From Hybos culiciformis (taxonomy: Eukaryota; Arthropoda; Insecta; Diptera; Hybotidae), in NCBI GenBank assembly GCA_964007475.1, contig OZ023274.1, positions 50,549,678 to 50,613,677 on the forward strand: a stretch of 64,000 bases of DNA, given 5' to 3'. The position numbers and the translations under genes were made by a program. The notes below the pieces were generated by a model. That model worked only from the letters and a program-made list of their open reading frames with translations. It did no database searches and was not told the DNA's origin. Of this stretch, positions 10,993 to 19,300 are shown piece by piece (positions within the stretch are counted from its first letter, which is position 1; each line of letters opens with the position of its first letter).

Positions 10993-11314
10993 AAACTGGT
11001 GTCCCATGACAGCTCTTTTTTTTTTCTCTTTTGCTTTTTTTTCTTCTCCTTTCTCTTCTTCAGTACTATCTTTATTTTTATTTTCAATTTCCTTAATTTT
11101 TATTTTTAGTTTTAGTTTAAGTTTTAATAAGTAGCACTAAGTTTTATTATATACTGGTCAGAAATGTTCTTCTTTTTCCTATAGATAGTACGTAAATTAG
11201 TTATTATTAGTTGAATAGGATTATAAATAACCTGAACTCTAAAATAAATAAAAACAAGTTGTATAATGTACAAAAATTATAAAATTCAGAAAATAAATAA
11301 ATAAATAAATAAAT
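10993..11314 (+). pseudogene. Jockey-type LINE, 3' end and tail
   Basis: Continuation of the split LINE: TGGTGTCCCATGACAGC rejoins the frame interrupted at 7148. A T/A-rich 3' untranslated part follows and ends in a (TAAA)n run at about 11290-11314, a typical LINE tail. Confidence 0.65.
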
Positions 11315-12231
11315 TTATATTTTTGGTTGTTTATTATGGTTTAGCATAGAGTAAAAGATGTATTAAAGTGCATTTCATATAATTCCAAGAACATCCCAAA
11401 AGCACATAAAATATTTAATGTGTAATAAAAAAAAAATTAATTTTAAAACAAATAAACCAAAAATGTATTTTCTTTTATTTACTTTGTTGTAATATAATTC
11501 CCCGCTGCGATTACATAAAAATATAATATCAAAAGAAAAATGTATTATGTACATATAAATAAGTCAAACTTTTAAGAGCTTATATACCTATATATAAAGA
11601 AAATCAACTGATATTTTTTTTGGTTTTTTTTTTCAGCCGCACATGTTCTATGTATAAAAATGATCAGATCGATAGAAATAAAATAATGGTAAAGAAAATA
11701 AAAATCAAATTTTCTTATATATGCAAAATGAATTTATACATAATATAAGGAATTGAACATTTTGAATGGGATCATAGGCATAAGTTTTACAGTGAAATAA
11801 ATGAATGAATTTTTCGATATATTATAACTAAATGTTAAATATTTTCAATCAGTTTCTTTTTAGTATACGTAATTTTTTTTCAACTATAGAAACTATTTTT
11901 AATCAGTTTCTTTTAGTATAGTAGAAACATAGTATTTATGTTCTTCACATTAGCGTGGATTTTGTAAGAACATTAGTTCTGAAACATTAACTGAATGTTA
12001 TATATCTGAAATAATCAATTATATTAGATTTTATCAAGATACTTACATTTGCTCACATCTCTTTCGCTCTTAATATTTAACAACATTAACACATTAATTC
12101 CAATAAGAAGAGTACAGTGTATAAAAATTATCGACTACCTGATCAAATTTTTAATATTTTACAAAACCAAATAAAAATAACTAAAAATAAAATGAACGAA
12201 AAAGAAAAAAAAAAAGAAAAAAACTAATTTA
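11315..12231. other. AT-rich intergenic DNA before the provirus
   Basis: No gene, RNA or repeat boundary is recognised. The last four bases, TTAT (12228-12231), are the left target duplication of the provirus. Confidence 0.5.
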
Positions 12232-12288
12232 TTGTTATGTAAAAAAATAGGAGAATGAATTTGAATTTAATATAACAAACTTCTAGCA

Positions 12289-12303
12289 CCACGTTGCGCG
12301 CCA
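12289..12303 (-). other. Fossil primer-binding site inside 3' LTR
   Basis: On the plus strand CCACGTTGCGCGCCA, one substitution from the tRNA-Lys-matching site CCACGTTGGGCGCCA. It sits two bases from an internal LTR terminus (TGTTATG at 12306), about 74 bp inside the present LTR end. See 29475-29489 for the 5' LTR counterpart. Confidence 0.8.
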
Positions 12304-12390
12304 TTTGTTATGTTAAAAATTATAAATTAGTAGTTAGTTAAACTACGAACAATCTGAGTTCAAATGAACTCAAATAAAAAGGATTTTATC

Positions 12391-12654
12391 TTAAAGGAAG
12401 TTATGATAAAAAGGGAAACATGTGAAAGTAGAGGCAAGAGAAAGTGCTCTACTTTCAATAATTAGCCTGGTGTTGAGTCTACTGTCTAAGGACATCCGTG
12501 TTCTAAGGCTGGGTCTAAGCTCGTCGGTGGGTGGGTAAGGACAGTGAACACCAAGGGGGTCCATAACAATATTAATAGGATGTCTTTCGTTTAAAAGATG
12601 ATAAAAAGGAGATCTAAAAAAAAAAGGATATTTGAGAAACCCCAACCAATTCAA
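12391..12654 (-). other. Conserved U5-side block with 87-codon open frame, 3' LTR
   Basis: Sense-strand open frame (MNWLGFLKYPFF... MDPLGVHCPYPPTDE...) also found at 29577-29840 and, shorter, at 6170-6364 in the diverged left LTR. The three copies are very similar in DNA here, although the neighbouring zinc-knuckle exons have diverged strongly. No domain is recognised, so it may be a small protein or a constrained RNA region of R/U5. Confidence 0.4.
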
Positions 12655-12839
12655 AATATAAAATAAAAACTTAAATCTAAATGACTAAGAAGTCATTCTT
12701 CAGCTTATGGCTATGGCCATCTAGAGCTGGACCTTACATCAGCATTTCTTATGGTACCTATAAGGACCTGTGGGATTCTTTTAGCAATAACACATAGTTA
12801 TTCTTTTAGATACTTTATTTAACAAACGTAAAATAAAAA

Positions 12840-13450
12840 AATAAAAAAATTTTTATAAACTTAATTTTAAAAAATTACATTAAATATTGTTGATTGGAGA
12901 ACAATATGATTTCATACATATATATTATAAAAATTTTTGAAAACTGGAAAATTTTCATTTATTTTTTTTTTTTGTTGTACATAAAAAATTTTTGTTTTTT
13001 TAAAAGTTATTTACATATAACTTTGGTTATATTTTTCTTTGATAACCGTTTATAAAGAATACAAATTTTTGTTCTTTTGTTTCTTTTTTTTTTTTTGTTT
13101 CTTTTGTTTTTCTTATATCATAATGATGATATATATATAAACAATTGCTTTAATTTATTTATTTATTTATTTTTTTTTTTTTTTTTTGATGCCTACTTTT
13201 AGGAGGTCTTGAATTTCTTTATGCAGATTCGTGATCTGTTGTCATCTAATGTTGCTCTTCCGTGTAGGTGGAAACATTAGGTTGGTACCTTCACAGTATT
13301 TTCTGTATGGGTTCCTTTTTTTTTGTTTTGAGGTAAAACATAATATGAAAAAAATAAAATTTAAAGTTAGTTATTAAAATAAACTTATAGTTAAAATCTA
13401 CCTAACAAGCCATTTCTTTTAAAAACTATTTTAAAATTAGTTAGTTAATA
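12840..13450. other. LTR interior, microsatellites and conserved patch
   Basis: AT-rich. (ATTT)n and a poly-T run are at about 13155-13187. A better conserved, GC-richer patch (13190-13310, GCCTACTTTTAGGAGG... GGTTGGTACC) matches 1510-1575 of the left LTR. No coding frame. Confidence 0.5.
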
Positions 13451-13454
13451 AGTT

Positions 13455-13500
13455 CGGCGCGCCGTTATGGAATTTTTCCATTGGCTGTTGATATGGTTGA
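13455..13500 (+). promoter_or_regulatory. Putative antisense promoter region
   Basis: A perfect palindrome CGGCGCGCCG (13455-13464) followed by TTCCATTGGCTG, a CCAAT-box-like element, lies about 190 bp upstream of the first ATG of the antisense gene in otherwise very AT-rich DNA. A related GC patch is at about 1210-1225 in the left LTR, and an identical one is at about 30641 in the 5' LTR. The promoter role is inference from position and composition. Confidence 0.35.
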
Positions 13501-13653
13501 AAGGTTTTTTCTTGTTTTGTAGTGTGTTGTGTTTTTTTTTTTTTTGAGTTTTGTTGTTTTGTTTCTACGTGTTTAAAGTTATAAAATTTTGATAAAAAAT
13601 ATAAATTTAATAAAAAAATTATTTTAGTATAAAATTATAGTTAAAATTTTAAA

Positions 13654-14329
13654 ATGGAGTTTAGAATAGGTAAGTTTTGTCCTATTTTTCTATTATTTTT
13701 TTTTGCTTATTCGGCAGTATGGCTTAGGCCATATATGTGAATTTTTATTTTTGTTTTGAGTCGCAGTCTTAGTTGGCTAAGGCTGAGCGAATATTTTTAT
13801 GGTCCAGTTAAACTCGCTTGTTTTTCTGGACGGTATATAAAAAAACTTGATTTTATATATTTTTTTTTTTTTGTGGTTTTAGAAGGAAAGCTTTGTTGGA
13901 GATGTGGGATGAGGGGTCATTTCTGGAGGAGATGTACTGCAGTAGTTATGGATGACCTTCTTAAAAATTATAAGAAGTGTTATGGATGTGGGAAGGATTC
14001 TCACAAGGGTAGTTGCAACTACTCTTATGTAAATTTTATTATTGATTTTATTTTATTTGTTAAAAAAATTATCTTATTTTTTGTAGTATCGTTCTCAAGT
14101 ATGGTGTCAAAGGTGTGGTGGAAATCTGCACGTAATCGCTGATTGCGATATGTGTTGGATTTGCATGGTGGATCATGTCAATGTGACGCATGTGGATCCG
14201 GAATGTTATTATTGTGGGGAGTTTGGTCATCTTTCTTGGAAGTGTCCGTTTTGTGTTCGTTGTTGCTATTCTCCTTGCCGATGTTATCGGTTTGAAGATC
14301 CGGGTTTCGAGAGTGATTTATCTGATTAA
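13654..14329 (+). CDS. Antisense CCHC zinc-knuckle protein, 3' LTR copy (spliced)
   Basis: Three exons by eye: 13654-13669, 13883-14028 and 14087-14329, with GTAAG/AG-type borders, continuous phase and a TAA stop, giving 134 residues. It holds CX2CX4HX4C knuckles (CWRCGMRGHFWRRC near residue 10; CQRCGGNLHVIADC; CYYCGEFGHLSWKC), a CX2CX4HX3C knuckle (CYGCGKDSHKGSC), a CX2CX... motif (CWICMVDH) and a Cys-rich tail (CPFCVRCCYSPCRC), then an acidic end. It runs opposite to the provirus genes. The left LTR carries a clearly diverged orthologue with the same exon cuts. The P-type transposase remnant lies downstream, before a 3'-terminal exon-like region at 17616. Nucleic-acid binding is likely from the knuckles; a regulatory or nucleocapsid-like role, comparable in position to antisense genes of some retroviruses, is speculation. 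Confidence 0.75.
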
Positions 14330-15192
14330 TTTTTGTATAATTTATTCAATTTATTTTTTTATAAATTATTTTATTTTTGATACAGAAATACATTTAGCAA
14401 AAAAAAAATGTTGTTTTGTTTTATTCTAAATGAAAAATTTAGTTTGTATTATAAGTTGTCTAAACTTCGGGTTTAAATAAGTTTTTGCAAATAGTTGTTG
14501 AGTTAAAAGAGTTTTATCATACAAAATTTTGTTGTTTTAAAGTTGAGTTAAATGTGAGTTAATTCAGATTCACCTGGTAAAACCAGTATTCTTTATTTAT
14601 ATTAAATGAAATGTTCTAATTACGTAAAACTATTGTGGTTGGGCATGTACCTAAAAACATAAAATTAAAATATATATTTTTGTAGATTTTTATCGAGTTT
14701 TTATTTTAATTAATTCCTTTATAGAATTATTTTTGATTAAATTTTTTTTTATTTAAACAAACATTTTTGACAAATTATATAAATAGAAAGCAACAAAATT
14801 AAATCTGGTTAAAAAATCATGGTGTGAATAGTAATTTTACTTGAGAGAAAACTTAATTTATTTTATGAATAAAATTTCTAGTTTTGAAAATTTATTCCAT
14901 TACTATAAATTATTTTTCATTTTATTATATTTTTATAAAAAAATTTATAAAATTTTAATTTTTATTAAGTTTTTAAAGTCTAAAAAAATTAAGTTATTTT
15001 AAAACGGTCTAGTTCGTAGTCTATTTTTGACATTTCGCGGCTTAAAGTTTGTGGCTGCCGGTTTGCGGCTGGAAGTTTGCGGCTTATTTTTGTTGACGTT
15101 AATTTTTTTTTTCTGACATTTCAGAATGTCATAAAAATATAATAATTTATTTACGTGGCTTAATGAAAATTTATAAAAGATATTAACAATTT

Positions 15193-17131
15193 TTGAATAT
15201 TTTACCCACAATAAGATCGATTCGTGGATGGCATCAAGAAATTGATGCTTTGCCTGGACTAAATTACTCGTGCATTCATACAGTAAAAATGAGAAACGAA
15301 AATGGAATGAAATTAAAATTTTGCCTGCAAATGGACGAAATTTCCATAAGATCTAAATTAGAATTCGACAAACATACAAAAAATGTTAGTGGTTATATCA
15401 TTTATGTACCACAGGATGATAATAGGCTTGTGAAAGAAGCACTAGTATTTTTAGTAAACTGTGTTAATGGACACTGGAAAATGCCCATAGCTTATTTTTT
15501 AATACATAGTATTGATACCAAATGTAAGGCAAAAATTGTTCTAAAAGTAATTAAATTTTTGGAAGATAATGACATTTCAGTGCTCAGTTTAACTTGTGAT
15601 GGGCACAGAACTACTATATTAATGTTTAAACAACTTGGAGCAAATCTTGATCCTATGAATTTAAAAACTAATTTTTTATCAGAAAACGGAAATAAAATTC
15701 ATATCATTTTGGATATTTGCCATATGATTAAACCGGTTAGAAACAATTTTTGCTCTAAAAGATATTTTTTTCAACATGAACAATGAAATAATCGCTTGGG
15801 ATTTAATCGAAAAACTTAATGCTGTACAAAAAAATGAAGGCTTTCATTTGGGAAACAAAGATACAGATAGACATGTTAGTTTTTTTCAACAAAAAAATGA
15901 AAACAAAACTAGCTGTTCAATTGATAAGCCAAAGTACTTCAAGTGCTTTAAAATTTTTAAGTAATATAGAGCATTATTCACAGAAGTTTCAGAATTCAAA
16001 TGCAACTTGTGAATTTCTTGAAATTTTCAATAACCTTTTTGATATCTTTAATTCAAAAAACGCTATTTCAAAAAAACACTTTTAAAGAACCAATTAATTT
16101 GAAAAATTATCAAACCAAATTTTCGTATTTAGATGATTGCAAAATTTATATTCAACCACTTTATTTTAAAAAAATATCAAAATTTAAAGTGCAATGTTCT
16201 GGATTCAAACATTAAGACTGGTTTTTTTTTTTTTATTTTTTTTTTTTTTTTTTTTTTTTAGGATATTTAATAGCCATTAACAGTTTTAAGAACATATTTT
16301 TGGAGCAAGTTATTGAATGCACAAACCTTGATTACATCCTAACATTCAAGTTTTCTCAAGATCATTTAGAAACCTTTTTTTTTTTCATTAGTTCGAAGTC
16401 GAGGATGTTTTAATAATAATCCTAGCCCAAAACAATTTGTTTATGCGTACAGAAAGCTTTTAATGTTAAGAAAAATAAAACTATCAAAGTTCACAAATTC
16501 AATGGATAGTTCTGAGGATGACTCTGCAATTTTACCAAAGGAAAATTGTAAAATTGATAACATAAACGAAGAACTGGAATTCGAACTTGAAAAATTAAAT
16601 GGAAAACATAACTTTTTTGATATTGATGGCATTAATGAATATAAAAGAAATGTTGTTAAATATATATCTGGTTACGTCCAAAGCAAAGTAGAAAAAAAAC
16701 TTAGTTGCAGTTTTTGCAAAAATACCATATTTTTAAATTTATCAAGTTAGTTTTCTTTTTACAAATAATTTTTGGTTGCAGTTATTTCTTTTTTCTTAAA
16801 ATATTTTTTTAATAGGACCGGTAGCTTCGAATTCTAAATTGATTCAAGCAAAAGCATGGGGCAAATTAATAGAACCCAATCAAGATATTTTTAAGATTTG
16901 TTTATATATAGAAAAATATTTAAATAGTGTTGAGACCGGTAATTCTTTTTTATTTATTTATTTTTTTTTTTTTTAGATTTTTTTTTAACCTTCTTTTTAT
17001 TAGATATCAACCTATTGGCAAAAGGATTATACCAAAAACTGATAAATAAATGTTCAAAAAATTTAAATAATGACTTTTTAAATGATGCAATTTTTTTTAC
17101 AACATATAATGGAACAAGATCCCTTAAATAA
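15193..17131 (+). pseudogene. P-element/THAP9-type transposase remnant, 3' LTR
   Basis: The first frame (15193-15786) has the P-transposase core: LQMDEISIRSKLEFD, VNGHWKMPIAYFLI, LSLTCDGHRTT and ILDICHMIKPVRNNF. Further family blocks follow in shifted frames: IAWDLIEKLNAVQ (15785-), KLAVQLISQSTSSALKFL (15905-), GYLIAINSFK (16260-), LETFF (16370-), YISGYV (16660-), to a stop at 17129-17131. Shifts occur at A/T homopolymers near 15770, 15830 and 16075 and are the same in both LTRs. Plausible introns are at about 16213-16260, 16746-16815 and 16937-17003. The N-terminal THAP zinc finger is not found. The insertion lies downstream of the zinc-knuckle stop, where the diverged left LTR has only a short intron, so it arrived after the two LTR lineages split. 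Its own terminal repeats were not located. Confidence 0.7.
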
Positions 17132-17640
17132 CCATTGAAATTTTATAATAAAAAATGTTATACTCTTGTATTTTAATTTAAGATATTTTTACATAACAAA
17201 AAAAATGTGAACCAAAAAAAAATTTTAAGAAATAGATTAAATAAATTGGTAACTTTTGCCAATCAATAATTCAAAAAATTACGTTAATATTTAAACTATG
17301 TTATTTAAAATAACTATATCCTATTCACAAAAAATAAAACTAAAGTTATTTTTTTTTTTCGAAATACCGTATTTTTATTTTTTTATCGTAAATTATAGCA
17401 ATCAGAAACTAAAATTAATTATTTGTATAAAAGTAATTATAGTTACAATACGAAAAATAAAACGATATTTCCAATCTAAGGTTATTATTATATCTATTGA
17501 TATTACACATTCTTTTAGTACTATTTTAGAACATGTGAAAATTTTCAATAATGAAATAGGAAGTATTGTGTAGTTCCTATTTAGTATGGCTTGTTAGGTT
17601 GATTCTTTGATTTTAGTAAAAAAAATTAAAGTTAGTTGGA
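17132..17640. other. AT-rich tail of the transposase insertion
   Basis: No gene seen. AT-rich up to TTGATTTTAG at 17616, which aligns with the last splice acceptor of the zinc-knuckle gene in the left LTR (308). The insertion's right boundary probably lies just before it. Confidence 0.4.
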
Positions 17641-17658
17641 GAAGCCAATCAGAGGTGA

Positions 17659-17737
17659 CATTTCTGGTCATTATGCTTCGATCCGATCTCAACCGGGTAC
17701 CGCTCGATTTGGTTGAGATCAGGAACGACCAGAAATG
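17659..17737. other. Conserved two-stem hairpin, 3' LTR
   Basis: Outer stem CATTTCTGGTC pairs perfectly with GACCAGAAATG (11 bp). Inner stem GATCTCAACC pairs perfectly with GGTTGAGATC (10 bp). The loop GGGTACCGCTCGATTT shares GGGTACCGC with the left LTR hairpin (208-283), whose stems have different but still complementary bases. It is about 660 bp inside the LTR from its sense start. Confidence 0.8.
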
Positions 17738-18397
17738 TTCCTCTAGTTTACATCTGTCTTCACTATCACCTCCACGAATTCAAAACCATGATTTCTCAGT
17801 GATAATGAATTCCTGGAGATGGCAGCGAAGTCAGATGTATCACCACAACGTAGTATGGATCCTCCTAGTGGAGTTTCCATGTGGTGTGATTGGCATGCCT
17901 TGGCTTCGGATTCTTGGATAGACCCAAGAATCCTCCACCAAGATCGGGCTTTTGGGTTTACACTGGAAGTGGCATTGTTTGGCTCACTTTCCAGTAAAAC
18001 ACCGCTGAACTTGTCATCTCAAGTTCTAGCACCTAAAGGTAAAAAGGGAAAAAAAGAACATTTACCTTTTTTTTTGTTTTGAGGTAAAACATAATATGAA
18101 ATTGTTGTAAAAAAAATCAATTCTTTTATATGATTTTTAATCAAAACAACTTCATATAAAAAAACAAAACAAAAAAAAAGGCATTATGCAAAATTTACAA
18201 AATATTACATCAGATGTATTATTCTGTAAATTATGCTTTTATGTATTCTTGACCTATTCCAAATAAAAAAATTCTTGAGTTAAAAAAAAATGCAGTTAAA
18301 GTTATTTTATATAATTTTTATTCTACTTTTTTTTTTTTTTGAAATTTTTAGGATATTTATCTAATACTAATTAGAAAAATTTTTTTTCTCTGTAACA

Positions 18398-18565
18398 AAA
18401 TAGGTTCAATCTTACTTTGGAACAAGGTAGATTGAATCTAGGAAACGGAAAAAAAAATTTTAAATGTGTATAAAAAAATTTATTTAATTTATTGTGTTTT
18501 TTTTTTTTTTTTTTTTTTTTTATATATATATAAGGAGCAAAAATTTTACATTTCATAATGTTATG
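18398..18565 (-). other. Provirus 3' noncoding region, no clear polypurine tract
   Basis: Sense sequence from the tRNA-like fragment to the 3' LTR. It has a TA repeat, a run of about 24 A (plus-strand T run near 18499-18522), AATAAA motifs and an imperfect hairpin (AGGTTCAATCTTAC with GTAGATTGAATCT, 18402-18439). The bases just before the LTR in sense (...GAACCTATTT) are not purine-rich, so a canonical polypurine tract is not seen next to the LTR. Confidence 0.6.
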
Positions 18566-18608
18566 GTGGGGCTCGAAACCGCCCTAAGATTAAGAGTCTC
18601 ATGCTCTA
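18566..18608 (-). other. tRNA-Lys(CTT)-like fragment after ORF4
   Basis: On the minus strand, starting one base after the ORF4 stop, the sequence runs TAGAGCATGAGACTCTTAAT and continues to GTTTCGAGCCCCAC, following tRNA-Lys from the D-arm through the anticodon arm (CTT) to the T-arm. The first 22 or so bases match a typical animal tRNA-Lys; the variable/T-stem part is altered. The 5' third and the acceptor end are missing, so it cannot be a working tRNA. The element's primer is also tRNA-Lys. Confidence 0.75.
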
Positions 18609-18609
18609 T

Positions 18610-19089
18610 CTATTTTTCGTAGTGGTGTTTCACTGCAGAACTCTTTTGTTTCTCCGTTGTTCCTGGAAATATTTTTATGATCCCTTTGTCCGTTATTTTG
18701 ACCGCTCCTGTTTTCTTGCATTTCAAAATGGTTTTCCCGTTCTTTTTCACTTCTGCTTGGATTATTGATATAGGTCCTTGTATCTTCAAACGGTAGCTGG
18801 ATCCAATTTGAGTTTGGCCAATTTCTACTCCGGCAAAAATTGCTTTCAGCATTGGGGTCGGGTTGACTCCTTCTTCTTCTTTTACTCTCGGTATTGCTTT
18901 TGGAGATAACTTCGGGAGTTTTGGTGGCTCTTTCATGATTGGTACTTGTGGCTCCATTGCTCGTTTTCTTGTATTAAATTTTCCGCTATCTATTGGCTTC
19001 GGGCCTTCTTCTTCGGTATACCATCTGGGTTCTCCGGAACTGGTGGTTATTTTACCAATAAATTTACTGCTTGGTGCGTTGTCGGACAT
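18610..19089 (-). CDS. Provirus fourth ORF (accessory, unknown function)
   Basis: A 159-codon open frame downstream of env. The N-terminal half is rich in Pro, Lys and Glu and looks disordered. The C-terminal half has a more ordered pattern (LKAIFAGVEIGQTQIG; KIQGPISIIQAEVKKNG; GAVKITDKGIIKIFPG) suggesting beta strands, and the end is basic. No signal peptide, membrane segment or metal-binding motif is seen. No family is recognised. It would need a spliced or subgenomic mRNA, as for env. Its stop codon directly precedes the tRNA-Lys-like fragment. The frame is free of breaks in an element whose other genes are intact, which argues that it is real. It could be a regulatory or nucleic-acid-binding protein, but nothing visible settles this. 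Confidence 0.65.
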   Translation of the reverse strand: MSDNAPSSKFIGKITTSSGEPRWYTEEEGPKPIDSGKFNTRKRAMEPQVPIMKEPPKLPKLSPKAIPRVKEEEGVNPTPMLKAIFAGVEIGQTQIGSSYRLKIQGPISIIQAEVKKNGKTILKCKKTGAVKITDKGIIKIFPGTTEKQKSSAVKHHYEK

Positions 19090-19300
19090 TTTTTATTTTT
19101 ATTTTTTTTATTTTTTTATCAATTTTTCTTTTTTTACTGTAATTTTTTATAATTATGCATTTTAATTTATACTTTTTATTTAGTTATTTTAAATAGGCCA
19201 AAACAAAAAAAAATTGAAGAATTGAAAAAAATTTTGTAATTTTGTAATTAATTTAGAATTTTTACATTATATATATATTTTTATTTATTATTTTATTTTT

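Larger units (their letters stand above)
12232..18397 (-). repeat. 3' LTR (sense order), about 6.17 kb
   Basis: In sense it starts TGTTACAG (18397 downward) and ends CATAACA (12238-12232). It holds, from its sense start: the conserved hairpin (17659-17737), the P-type transposase remnant (15193-17131), the antisense zinc-knuckle gene (13654-14329), a GC-palindrome promoter-like region (13455), the conserved U5-side block (12390-12790) and a fossil primer site (12289-12303). LTRs of this length are known in a few giant retroelements but are far outside the usual few hundred bases of insect gypsy-class elements. Confidence 0.9.

Noticed and set aside
12232..18397. Reading the two 6.2 kb repeats as simple segmental duplication
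   Set aside because: The repeats end exactly at TGTTA/TAACA, have TTAT outside and a tRNA-Lys primer site inside next to one copy, as expected for LTRs.
18566..18608. Functional tRNA-Lys gene
   Set aside because: The 5' third and acceptor stem are missing and the T-stem is altered; only a fragment.
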